64,000 nucleotides of DNA from the NCBI RefSeq assembly GCF_020382885.2, contig NC_058512.1:876501-940500 (forward strand). The letters run 5' to 3'. A program made the position numbers and the translations under genes. The DNA is from Scatophagus argus. Taxonomy: Eukaryota > Chordata > Actinopteri > Scatophagidae. The notes under the pieces were generated by a model, which saw only the letters and a list, made by a program, of their open reading frames with translations, was not told the DNA's origin and did no database searches. How positions within the stretch are numbered: the stretch's first letter is position 1; every line of letters starts with the position of its first letter. Positions 12,406 to 24,319 of this stretch are shown here, piece by piece.

Positions 12406-13838
12406 ATGACGAGGTGGGCGAGAGCCAATAACATCCATAAACACAAGCCGGCGGAGGCGACGCCATGGAGTCAGCTGAGAGCAGGAGGAGGAGGAGGAGG
12501 AGACCCCAGCAGCTCTGGTGGCTCCGCAGGTGCTAAACAAGGACCTCAGAAGGACAACCTGAGGAGGATTCAGCCTGGTGGATCAGCAGTCAAAAAACCC
12601 AACCGTAAGAAGAAGGACTACGACAACGAGGACGTCAACGGCTTCCTGGAGTATCTCCAGCAAACGGGACAGTCGCTGCCGAAAGGGGAGAGAGGAGGGA
12701 GGGAGGAGGAGCGGGAGGTCAGGGAGGAGCTGGAAACTGCCCTGAAAAAAGACCAAAGAAGAGAAAACAGACGGATAAAGAGGCAGAAAGACAAGAAGGA
12801 CAAAATGGTGAGTGAATTCTCACCACATTTCAGATACTGAACCCTCCTTCCTTCCTCTCACTCCTCTCCTCGTTTCCTTCTGTCCTCCAGCTGTGTTTTC
12901 ACTGCAGGAAGCCCGGTCACGGTTTGGCCGACTGTCCTGAGGCCGACCGAGACGAGGAGATGGGCCGAGGCATCTGCTACCGCTGCGGCTCCACCGAACA
13001 TGAAATCCAGAAGTGCAGAGCTAAAGTGGACCCGGCTTTGGGTGAGGACAACATGGAGGCTCACAGGTGGACATGTGCAACACATTCCTGCTGCTGTAAT
13101 GATGCTTAAACGCGTTGTTTCTCAGGTGATTACCCGCACGCTAAGTGCTTCATCTGTGGTCAGACGGGCCACTTGTCGCGATCCTGCCCGGATAATCCTA
13201 AAGGACTTTATGCACAAGGTACAAACACAGAGATTCACCGCACGGCACACACATTAACTTTATACTCGCCTCATTGATGGTTTCTGTGTGTGCAGGAGGT
13301 TGCTGTCGGGTTTGTGGTTCAGTGGAACATTTTCAGAAGGACTGTCCAGAGCACCAGGCCGCGAGTGAGTCTCTAAAACTGAAAGAAGGGAACTGAAACC
13401 ACATGAAGTCAAATATTTCAGTCATATTCTTAATAATTTCATAACAGCTTCAGGAGTTGTTACGTTCCACAGTTATGCGTTCACTCATTTCTAAGGTTCA
13501 AAATGTTTCTTTACCCGCAGCACAGACACAACAGTCTCTCTTGTCTGTTCTCATGGGTCCGACACAAACGTTTCATGTCCTTCTCGGCCACTGCAAACGT
13601 CAGCTGGCGGAAAACGACAGCATGTCCTCGTGGCTGCAGTTTGCCTGCAGGACTTGTGCTCGTACTCCTTCAGTGAAGACTTCCTCCTCCACTCTGTGCC
13701 TCATCTTTCATTTCTGTCCTTCCAGCCAACTCGTTGACGGTTTCGTGGTTGTCCAACAACATGAGCGCAGACCACGAGGACGTTCATGTTCCAGTGAAGA
13801 AAGTCAAAGCCAAACAGCCCAAAGTGGTGATGTTCTGA
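12406..13838 (+). CDS. zcchc9: zinc finger CCHC domain-containing protein 9
   Basis: Five exons (12406-12807, 12891-13041, 13126-13218, 13296-13364, 13726-13838) join in frame to 275 residues, close to the roughly 270 of mammalian ZCCHC9. The N-terminal half is basic and low in complexity, with a six-glycine run, a KKPNRKKKDYDNEDV segment and a charged helical stretch ending KRQKDKKDKM. Four CX2CX4HX4C zinc knuckles follow: CFHCRKPGHGLADC, CYRCGSTEHEIQKC, CFICGQTGHLSRSC and CRVCGSVEHFQKDC. The tail ends AKQPKVVMF. Zinc knuckles bind single-stranded RNA or DNA. The mammalian protein is nuclear/nucleolar and linked to regulation of signalling and transcription. All donors are GT and acceptors AG. 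Confidence 0.95.
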
Positions 13839-13990
13839 CCCGCAGACCGTGTTCAGGTTCAGCTTCAGGTTCATCCACATCCACATCCACTCATCTGTCA
13901 GCTGCTTCCCACGTGAACGGACTGATTAGCTGTGACGTGCAGTGAGGTGCTGTTTGATTCTCTTTGTGTGTAGTTGCTAAAGATCCTTTT

Positions 13991-13996
13991 AATAAA
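13991..13996 (+). terminator. zcchc9 polyadenylation signal
   Basis: AATAAA lies about 150 bp after the zcchc9 stop codon and is followed by GT-rich sequence (TTCTTGTGTATGTTTAC), as expected for 3' end formation. Confidence 0.75.
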
Positions 13997-15264
13997 ACTT
14001 TTCTTGTGTATGTTTACAGTGTGGTGTCGGAACAACTTTTAATGACGGATTTTTTGCACACTTCTGGTAAAATTGTTTCTGAGAAGTAACAGTTGGAGGT
14101 GGAGTAGAAGTACAAAGTGCTGCAAGTGGAAATGCTCACGTACAGTACAAATACTTGATGTACTTGCTTGAATTACAGGTTCACAGTGACTGATTAATAT
14201 TCAATCTGTTTATGTTTGCTGCAGCTCTGAGAAACGTGAGTGACAGCAGTTTACTTTCAGCTTTCAGCTTTTTACAACACAGACAGAAAAACAAACACGA
14301 GAATTCGTTTACGCTGTGGCTTCCTCTCATGGAGAAATCAGATGTAAGAGTTGATAGCAGCTGCACAGACCACAGCAGAGAGGAAGTATACCTCAGAATT
14401 CTCTGTTATTAGATTCTCTGTGTGTGTGTGTGTTGTATTCATTATGCTTCAGTCATGTGACCACTGATTTTATTCTTTTACTGGACAAAGATGTGTTCTG
14501 TTCTCTGATCTGCAAGCTAATCTGGATGTCAGGAAACCTCCAGAGACCCTCTCCAGGATCCTTCACTCGGCCCAGACTGAATCCTCTTTAAAGACTACTT
14601 TGAGTCAGTCAGTAATTACACATCTGTCTGTCTGAGTGTCTGAAAGTGATGTGGAGTTCCTCCCATAATTTCCATTAGAACAACTTAAAGCCAGAACTCC
14701 ACTGTAAACCAGGCCACAAATCCTGCTTTAGGTTGGACTCGCACTCAGAAGTTTAACATCTGTGTTAAGACACAAACTGAATGAGCCAAATGTCACCTGA
14801 TGAACGTACTGAGGATTACAAGATTTGCTGTTTATCTTCAGGAGACTGAGGCAGCTGATTCAGAGTCCTCACTAAGACCTGCGTGTCAGATCATTTTAGC
14901 TTATTTGTTTTACTCTTTTTATGTCTTATTTATGACTTCATGTAGTATATGAAGCCCTTTGCCTTTGAAAGAAGCCACAGTAGGCAGTGGTCAGCTGTCA
15001 TGTGAGGACTCGGCCACTAGGAGGCAGCACTGGCTCGAGCTGAGCGTCTTCTGCTGTGAACTTGTGTACATTTACCTTTAGATGCTTATCTGAATGAACT
15101 GGCAGCTAAGTCAGACTTGCTGGATGAATTCCAGCTGCAGCAGCCACATGCAGCCCCTCATCCCAGATGTGACGCTGATGTGATGAAGGTGGATGGAGAT
15201 GCACGTGCTTCTGGGCAGGTATAAACTGTATTATAAATGAACAGAGATTCTGGGTCTGAAAGTG

Positions 15265-15650
15265 AAGCCAGTGCTGAAGTGCCTTAAACCTGTGTTCTTT
15301 CAAATGTCCAGCAGGGGGCGACTGTTTTCCTGAAGTTTGTGGTGTATGTCGCTGGTTTCAAATCGTGGTCAGTACAGCGTGATGTTCATTTTGTAAATTA
15401 TGATCCTGTTTAGAGTCAAACAGAGCATAAAGCAGGTGATGCTTTAGGGCGGGGCCACCTTGTTATTGACGAGTCACCACATAAGATCCAATCAGGATGT
15501 CCTCCCCAGCTTCACCTGCTGATCTCAATACGGTCACTTATGATTCCAATAAACAAGATGGCAGCGGCCATAATGTCGAACACGAGGCTTCAGATCAAAT
15601 CAGTGGACGACGTCACAGTAGCTTCATCCACTTCTTCTACACAGTCTGTG
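15265..15650 (-). repeat. dispersed teleost repeat, copy 2 (inverted relative to copy 1)
   Basis: Read on the minus strand it gives GCCCTAAAGCATCACCTG, ATGAACATCACGCTGTAC, TTTGAAACCAGCG, GTCGCCCCCTGCTGGACATT and CAGGTTTAAGGCACTTC. These are the landmarks of the copy at 7435-7790. The plus-strand part near 15550 (AACAAGATGGCAGCGGCC) is typical of the other end of the same element. The two copies are about 7.5 kb apart in opposite orientation. Confidence 0.65.
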
Positions 15651-16690
15651 ACCTGTAAGCATCATGACAACTTCTGTTCATCTCTTTGGACCACAGCGTC
15701 TCCAACACGTTTAGACCTGCAGAGGGAACACGTCCTCTTTAAAGGATGTTTCAGAGATTTGAGACGGATTTCCTCCTCATGGACGTGAGGAATAATGTGA
15801 CGATATGCTCACAGTTTTCACAGCAAGGCAGGCCAGCAGAGCCTGATGCAGCAGAACAGGAAGTGATGCTGCCCATCAATCACGAGCTGAGCCTCAAACA
15901 CAAAGTGTCAGCAGCTGAAGTGTGGGAGGCTGAGAGGCAAACGCACTGCAGCTCTCACAGACGACCACACCGGACTTCTTTCAGCGTCTCACTCCAGACT
16001 TTTTCAATGAAGATAAAGCTTGTGGTTCTCTGGGACGCAGGCGGCGTTCCCCCGGAGAGCGAATAAAAAGGCCTTACGTCAGTCATGATGCAAAAGGCTT
16101 CTGGGAACTTTGAAGAGTCCAGTCGACAGCAGACAAAACCTGAACTTTCCTACATGAGAAAATGCTGACACCGTCTGTGTTTCTGTGACCTCTGATGTGG
16201 ATGAAGGATCAGAAGTGTCCAGCTGTCGAGACGGTTTTATTTAAACTGCCCAGTCACAATAACAGCATACGACACCTTCTGTCCTCAGACCTTCAGTTCA
16301 GATTAAAAACATCCTGAGCAGAGCGGATCCCTACAAAATAAAACATACACATTAAGGCAGCAATAATTAATAATACTAGGAACGTACAGATACTTTTACT
16401 CTGAGTACTTCAAGTAAATCTGTTAATGGTGCTGCATGTTTGAGTTGTTTGTTCCTGTTTTTACTCCCTTTTTGAGTAAAAGTGACAAAACATAAAGTGA
16501 ATCAAAATGGGTGGTGATGGTGGGTGGCGGTCGGGGGCTCCTGGAGGTTCGCCCCCCCTTCTGATTGGTTTCCACAGAGCCTGATGCGTTCTCATGGAGG
16601 CAAAGTCTGACTGCAGCCAGACAGCTGCACTCTGCCAGCTCACTGAGGCTGATTGCACAATTTATCCCAAAGTTTCATCCACAGGAGAGG

Positions 16691-16728
<38 letters not shown>

Positions 16729-16730
16729 CC
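16691..16730. repeat. (TG)n(CG)n microsatellite
   Basis: About 15 TG units are followed by CGCGCG. Alternating purine-pyrimidine sequence of this kind can adopt Z-DNA. Confidence 0.9.
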
Positions 16731-17879
16731 TCATAACAAAAACACAGAGGGTTCATTCACTGGTGTCTCCTGGATCCAATTTAAGAGAAGCAGAGAGGGG
16801 TCGTTCCTCCAGCTATTGTCTTTCTGGTGCTGGATTGCCCAACATCCAGCCGGGATACGAGTCGGCTCCTCGGAGCTTTGAACGTGCGTACACGATCCAT
16901 CTGAACGTCGTCAGAGAGTAAAGTTCTCCCATGACAACAGCAACCATGAAAGCTAATGAGCTTTTCAGCCTCGCTAGCTACACGATGCAGTCACGCGTAG
17001 TCCGTCCTCCACTTGGGTCCAGACTGAAAAACCTCCAGAGCGATTTGTACTGTCAGGTTGAAACAGGCAGTCGTGGTGCCCGGAGGATCAGCCTGACTGT
17101 GACACTTTGACCTTTCATCTGGCGCCATCATCAGGAGCTAAAAGTCTTTCACTTTGATTAGCTGTTGATGTTTGTTGAATCTTACAGACCAACTCATCAA
17201 GGCCCCTTTCAAGACCCGTGCAGACCCCACCCAGGCCCCTCTCCGGGGCCCCTGACCCGTAAGTAGGCCAGCCCTAATGAACTGCACTACCTTCATTTAT
17301 TGATGGTGTTTTAACTGTGTGGTGGTGGGAGGAGAGGCAAGAGGAAGATGGAGTCTTCTGCTTTGTGTTCCTGCTTCTGCTCAGCAGAACTTCGCAGGCT
17401 AACGCTTGACTTCTTGGCTCACAGAAAACCGTCAGCCTCGTGTTTTCGGTTGCGGTGGTACGTAACTGCAGTTCTCACTCATCGCTGTGAGCCTCAGGTT
17501 TCTGTTTGTGCATCTCGGGCCTCGTCTTTCAGTCTCCGTCTCTCGGATGCTCGCTCGGTTTACACAGTGGAGCGGTTCTGCAGAACCCGCATCCAGGTCT
17601 GTGTGAGCTGAGCAGCTCCGCTGTTGGAGCTCACAGACGCGAGTTTTCAGTGGTCAGTGCTTCAAAGCCAGCAGCTGTGGCTGTGGACACACAAGCCAAA
17701 CGGCCTCATTAACGTCACCAGAATTTACTCTCTGAGGTTCGACTGCAGCCGGTCGGTGCTGAGGCTCTGAGCTGCCAGCTATTGTTCTGAGTCTCTGCGG
17801 CGTGCGAGTTTCTCGTGTTGTGAAATCGCCATGTTGGAAGTAAGTGATTTCACATTAAAGATGATGTTCAGTCCCAGTG

Positions 17880-18090
17880 AAATCTGTGGTTTTACTCAGG
17901 CTAACGCTGCGTTTCATTTCCTGTCGCTGTAACTTCCAGGAGAGTCAGAGAGTGACGACAGAAGTCAGCGACATAACGTGAAGAAAACTTTATGTTATTC
18001 GTGAATATTTCAGCATCCCACGCTGCTTGTCTTTTTTCTTTTTACTGAGAGCCTCCTAGTGGCAGAAACTACATATTGTGCGTTTAAAGT
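17880..18090 (+). repeat. dispersed repeat, family B copy 1
   Basis: It shares ordered segments with 48155-48425: CTGTCGCTGTAAC, CCAGGAGAGTCAGA, CCCACGCTGCTT, CTAGTGGCAGAAACTACA and TTGTGCGTTTAAAG. Both copies are on the same strand. The class is unknown to me. Confidence 0.65.
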
Positions 18091-21000
18091 CTTATAATAA
18101 ATCCTTTTTTCAAATAACAATGTGAGTACGAATAATGAATGAAAGAACATCGCATACTGACACAAAACTGCCACAAAGTCTTTGCACTTTTAGGCACAAA
18201 ACCCACGTGGTCATCAGGTTTAGGAAAAGTCGTGTGCATCTCATCCAGATGTGGGAGGTGCCCTCGTGTGATTGGACCAGAAGTGCTGGGTTTTAACTCC
18301 AAGGAAAAAAATGGTGGCGTTTTGTGCCCTGGGAATGAGCCCGAGCTCGCTGTGACTCTGATTAGAGTGTTTTCGTTCACCCATAAAGAAACCAATGAGC
18401 GAAGCAAAACAAGATGGCTTTCGACTGGTCAGCGGACATCCAAATGAAACTCAAAGCAAGTTTACCTTCACGTAAGCTTTGGTGAGTCCATTGAAATTTT
18501 CGTGCCAAATTTTGCAGAGTTGAATGCTGCCATCCCCTTACAGACAGGCCTGAGTATGTTGGCCCTCTGGCACACACAGCTAGCAGGAAATGCTTGTTAC
18601 CTAAAGACTGAGCTGGAAGTGATTACTGCAGGATCCAGCCTGAAGTGCCTGACCCGTGAACACCTCCATGAACATATGTCTGCTGGAGGCTATTAGGTGC
18701 AGGAGATGGAGGAAGGAAGGATCCCTGAGCAGCACAGAGGAGATGAAAGTGAAGAGTTACAGTTAATGACAGAGGAGATCAGAAACTGGAGGCCCCGTGT
18801 GGATCACTTAGCAGTCGATTGGAGCTAATAAGGCTGTGCTGTCCGGTCAGGCTCCTGGTTTCCCAGCACGTTGTGACGGCGCTAGTCCACGATACAGACA
18901 GTTCCTCATCACACGGCACAGAGGAGTAAGTTACTGTTTGTTCCACGGTTACTGATGAGTCGTTTCATCAAATGGAAAAGAGAAGAGCAACCAAAGAAAA
19001 GCAGCATTTAAAGGATAATTCAGCTTCGCTCCTGTTATCCTCCCTTTCAGTCGTGATAAAGTTGTCCTCACTCAGGTCATATCTGAGATCTGAGAGCAGA
19101 ACCAGTCAGCTTTTAAACCAGACCAAAAACTTAAAATTCAAACCCAAAGTGTCTGCTGTGAACCTCCCTCACAGTTTACAGGCCTTGGGCTCCGACCCAC
19201 CGTACCCACAGGAGCTCACACAGTTTTCCTGTACAAACACGGATCATTACTCACTTTTACCTCTGGATAATAATTTGTAAGTAGACGCTTTGTTTTAAGG
19301 GATCACAAGCCAAAAAGGTTGGAAACTACTGTTTACCAGCAGGCTGCGTTTGGGATAACTGGTTTCCTCCAGCGCCAACTCAGAAAAACAAAAGACTCAG
19401 TGATGAACTTGTGCTTGTTGTGTTTGCTGATATTTTGGCCCCTACAGTAAGTCCTTCCTGTTTGTCTGTTTGCGTTTCTTTAATTTCTTCTGGCTGGATG
19501 TAACCCTCAGATTAGGCGAGTAGCAGAGGTGGAAATCAGACTGTGACTGTGCAGATCGTTGGTGAAGCTTTTTGCCAAAGCTACAGATCTCCTTCAGGAG
19601 TTGGTTAAAGCAGAAACAGAAGTGATTATTGCTCCTACAGTCCTCAGGTGGACACGGACACCAAATGAAAGACAAATCTGTTCTGTAACTGTTGGGTGTG
19701 TGAACAAGCAAAGTGTTTGCTAAAGCGATCACCATCTTGCTGATGTTACTGATAGCTTTAATTTTTCACAAACTGAACTGAACTGAGACAGTGTCTGTAT
19801 TTAATTAGACGTGCTGACATGGTCAGTTTGGACGCAGTGAACACGGCCTCCTCCATCCTGCCTACAGGCCTTCACAGTCCAGCCTCCTTCAGTCAACCGA
19901 ACGGCCTTCCAGACGTCTGTGTAAACACATCTGGTGTGTTTTTGTTGGTGTTATCACCATCCAGCATGTTCAGTCCGCTGTGACTGCATGAGACGAGATC
20001 AACCTTCTCATACTTTTGGAGAAAGAGTGTTTAAATTTGAATTTAGGTCCCACTGTAGCATGCAAAATGTGTGCAGAACAATTCTCTTTTGTCTGTACTG
20101 TAATACTGGAGGATTTGTGGTCAAAAACAACTATATTTTTCCTGGAAATCATCTTTATATTGGCCGAGTCAGCGTTGGTTACTCAAGCTCAGATGAGTTT
20201 CTCAGTGTTTTCCTCCTGTCATTAAAAGCCGTCAGCGTATTGTGAGCTGTTAACGAATCGGCCAGCCTGCCTCTGAATACACCAAACGGAGACGACACCT
20301 AATCAGCCTCAGAAGTCATGCGTGTGTGTTTGTGTGTGACCAGACGCAGTCAGCAGCTGCTCAGAAGAAAGAGTTTATTCACAGAGTTCGGTAGTCCTGA
20401 CAGACCCCTGAGGACCTGGCAACAGAAACGGCCAACAAACCGGCGCTCTCGCCAGGTCCTGGGTCATTTATTTAGACTGGCACATGAAGGATTCTGGTCT
20501 CTGTTTGGGGTGGTGGGAGTCTGTGGGAACGGCAGAACAGATCAGATCTGAATGGTTGAGTACAGTGTTTGGAGGACGGACAGGAATCTGCTTAAAGGAC
20601 AATTCTGGTGTAGTACAACTGGCCAGTTTGGGTTCTGATAACATTTACCACCTCAGCACACACCTGAGTTACACACACCTTTCTACACACACACACACAG
20701 TTGTTTATTAGCTCTTATCCCAGACGTGCGGCAAGATAACATGACTCAGACAAAGCCAGATGGGTGGAGAGATATGAGCAGCTTCACAGTTAGCAGCTTA
20801 GGTTGGAGCAGACAAACGAAGCACCTGACACGTGTTTGGCCTGGAGACACTGTGGACCACCACAGGACTGAACTGTCTCTTCCTGTTTGAATTGTGCCCT
20901 GAAGTCAAGAAGTCAAGAAAGCATGACGACTGATGACGCTTCTTTACCGACCGCATGACAAACATCACACGTGTGACTCATGGCACAGTTCCAACATTAT

Positions 21001-21834
21001 TCATTATAGAACATTATTCGTCTCTTGTCATTAAATGCTGTACAGGTTTTGTCCAAAACAAGATCCCACAGGGGATGCAGGAAGGACGAGGGGCTCGCTG
21101 CAGCTGGTGATGTTGTTTTATCTGTGATTGGGCAGTGGCTGTTTGGGGAGGGGCTTCCTACGCTTTCCCACAGTCACATGCTGTCATGCACTCAGAGAGG
21201 CCACCTGGGAGAGCTGCACAGGTTCACACACACACACACACACACACGTACCTGTTTTAAATCCCTGCAGAAAAACAGCTGATTGGGCCTCGGTGTGTGT
21301 GTTTCCTTAGCAGAACGAGCTCCAATGCCCGAGCAGCCTCTTAAAGCAATTATTCTTGGAAAGAGCGTCTGTTTGCAGAAGTCAGATCACAGTCTTGCAG
21401 TAATCCCTTCATTTCCCTCTCGACAACATGAGGCTCACAGCTTGTTGCTTTAGCCTCTCTGACGAGGAAACCTTAAGCTTACTGTCATTTAACTGTTAAA
21501 CACTGATGTATCAGTCCCAGGTGCTTTTGGGGCCGATCATCGATCACTGATTGCTGGAAGCAGAATCGTCTGATGCTGATCGCCGATCGAAATGCTGTTT
21601 CTCTACTTTATTATCATCTCTAGTTGATATTAGTAACATAATAAAAACACCAAGGGGACAACTGATGGTTTTTCTTTTGCTCTTCTCACATAAACAATCT
21701 TAAAATAAAATTAAATTATTTTTTTCTATACAGCCAACATCTCCAAAGCTCTGCAGCTCACACCAAAGCTGTCTGGATGGATAAACAGCTCTTCAGGTAA
21801 ACTGGGGTGATTTTGGGGTGAACTGGCCCTTTAA

Positions 21835-21990
21835 TGCACTATAATCCAATAATATATTATTCTCAACAGGACTGATCTGCATATTGAGCTACTTTACTTA
21901 TTGGATGTTAATACTTTTGTACTTTTGTAAACTTTCGAATGCAGTACTTTTGCTTGAAACTGTGTATTTCTACTCTGTGGTATTACTATT
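21835..21990. repeat. AGTAC-rich dispersed repeat fragment
   Basis: It is rich in TACTTT, GTACTTTTG and GTATTTCTACTC blocks, typical of an abundant teleost repeat. Similar fragments lie at 27883-28095 and 45150-45355. Boundaries are approximate. Confidence 0.45.
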
Positions 21991-22084
21991 TTCACCGACA
22001 TCACATCGGTATTGAAATCCTGTGTCTGGTATCATCTGGTATCGGGTCGATATCGCTACACTTTGATTTGATCGGCTGTGTCGC

Positions 22085-22142
22085 TTGGTGATGACGTAAT
22101 CCAACGCGCCCGCTGCGGCTCCGGGACGCTAAACCCCAAAAG
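22085..22142 (+). promoter_or_regulatory. xrcc4: probable xrcc4 promoter / non-coding first exon
   Basis: A local GC-rich, CpG-bearing stretch with a CRE-like TGACGTAA at 22092-22099 ends at a good donor, AAAAG|GTGAG (intron from 22143). The first coding exon of xrcc4 at 24318 is preceded by an acceptor and begins only two bases before its ATG, so an upstream non-coding exon is required. This is the best candidate. The true start point is not visible. Confidence 0.45.
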
Positions 22143-24319
22143 GTGAGATTAGCTGACTAAAACGAAGCTTTTAATGAACAGGTGAAGCGGCGGCGGCCGC
22201 GGGAGCTGACAGGTTGCTGTCGGAGGCGTAAACGAGTCTTCACCCGCTTCTCGAAACGCGTTGGAGCTTCAGTCTCAGCTGAAACAGCCGGCTGACGTTA
22301 GCTAACAGCGCTGTCATTAGCGGGGGAAACTGACCAAACTCCAGTAAACATCTGGAGATTCAAATACGAGGCACGTTAAATGAAAAATAGTTCATTAAAT
22401 TTCTTTTGCTCGACTACTCGACTAAGCGTTGCGGCTCTAATGGTGTTCAGGTGTTTCATTGCTGGACCGGCTGAGTGACGGGTCAGTGCAGCCGGACTGT
22501 CAGCCTGTACGGGCATTAGCCCTTTAAATGAGCTCCACTTGCAGATTGAGAACGCAGACTGCGGTGCGGAGGCGGCCACGCAGACGGCGTCGGGGCTCAG
22601 GTTTGGAGCTGGAGCAGGTGTTGGGAGGATGTTGTTAAAGCTCGAGCTGCTGCCGTGCTCTGCTCCAACATGTGTGTGACGGTCGTTAGAGTCCAGCTGA
22701 CTGAGGTGTGGGTTTCTCCGCTGGGCTCCGCCGGGCCTGTACTTACAGCTAATGAGAGGCTGTACATTAGTGCATTACAGTGCTCCCAGAGCCCTGATGA
22801 AGGCTTACATGAAGCCGCACTCATCATTTTCACTTTGGTCATTACACGAGCAAACGGCACCGCGGGAAACCCGTGTTTAACGAGGCATGAGGCCTGAGCA
22901 TGTTTCAGTGACGTGAACGGATGATGGATGTCTAATCTGTTTTCTCTGTTTCCAGGCTGGTTTTTTCAGAGGAGGGGGGGTCAAAAGTTTTTCAGATAAC
23001 ATGAGATGTGGTCTGGATGCAAGATGGTGGCTTTATTTGTATTGACCTGCTTCTCATGGCCGATACTGACAAGAGCACTGATGAGTTCCCTCTGGTTTTC
23101 TAAATGAAGTCAGGAAGCTGTGGTTTATGCACACGTGAGGGTAAAAAAAAAAGGATAACACGAAGTGAGCAGAGACGATTTAATATTCCAGAGCTCTGAT
23201 GAGACTTTTCCTCGAGTACGACGAGGAAAAAAATGAAATATTCAGTTGTTTTCAGTATTAATGTGATCACTTTGTGCCAAGGGGTTTAATAATGTGCTTC
23301 CCCGTCCTGCTCGCCGTCAGCAGCTCTCAAACAGCGAGCAGCAGACAGGCCTTGTGTGTTTTCTCTCGTGGCCAAGCTGTATGTGGTCTGTGATGGTTTG
23401 CAGATCCATTTCCCCTTCAGACCTCCAGTCTGTCTCCCATTAGTTTTATTAAACAATCCCTCGGCCCCCCTGCAGATGCTGCCGCTCACATGAATTTGCA
23501 GCGTGTTGAAGCTGCTGTTGAAGCAGATCCACAGTCAGGAGGCGTTTTTGTTCCCTCCCGTTAGCTTCTGTTCTGCAGGACGGTCGCTGAGCGAAGGCAA
23601 AGTGTTGGCGTCAAATGGCGTCAGAGCAGCTGAGGGAGTTATGACAGATCAGTGCCAGTCAGCAGCCCGTGTAAACCTGCTCGCTGTGAACACTCAGAAA
23701 ACACAAGTTCATCCTCACTTTTTATTTTACAGATGTGCAGCAGTCTGACGTCTGACCTGTTTCCAGTCTGTTTTCAGGCCTTATTAAAGGATTCAGAGGA
23801 TCAGATCTGCGCGCTCGTTTTCTGGTTTATTGTCCTTTTGTATCTGCTCGATCAGGGAATAAAAGACTCCCGCCAGTTTTATGAGTGTTCTGTGTAATGA
23901 AGCCTGCAGCGCTCAAAGTTTCTTTCTTTTCTGTTTTGAGATTTTAAACATGAGAGTGAAACCGTGTGTGCATGAAGACAGGAACACGCAGGCACGTCCT
24001 TCCTGTCCGACATCACGTCCTCAGACGTCTCATTGGTGCAGCGTTTATGATGTTGGCCAGGCAGGGGACAAACCGCGTTCAGCTGATTAATGGAATTGAA
24101 TTGAACAATCTTTGACTTGATTAGAAACTGGATCACTGCTGAGCTGAACATGTGAGTCACAGTACTAAATACCTGAAGACGTAGATGTGGATCAGCGAGT
24201 CAGCCTGGTGTCGACTCCACGGTTTCCATGTGCGCTCAGCACGAAGTGGCTGAACGAACCAGCTGATGAAAAGTGCATGTTTATGTCCTCTCATTTTGTG
24301 CTGTTTGTTGTGTGCAGGG

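Larger units (their letters stand above)
14030..22080. other. gene-free spacer between zcchc9 and xrcc4
   Basis: About 8 kb without a recognisable exon; all open frames are short and lack family signatures. It contains AGTAC-rich repeat scraps (about 14093-14170 and 21835-21990), two larger dispersed repeats (15265-15650 and 17880-18090) and CA/TG tracts (16691-16730, 20684-20699, 21227-21247). A 'GGACAATTCTGGTGTA' stretch near 20599 resembles scattered fish repeat sequence. Exons of an unknown non-coding RNA cannot be excluded. Confidence 0.5.

Noticed and set aside
20684-21247. CA tracts considered as part of a CRISPR-like array
   Set aside because: They are simple dinucleotide runs in a vertebrate genome with no repeat-spacer structure.
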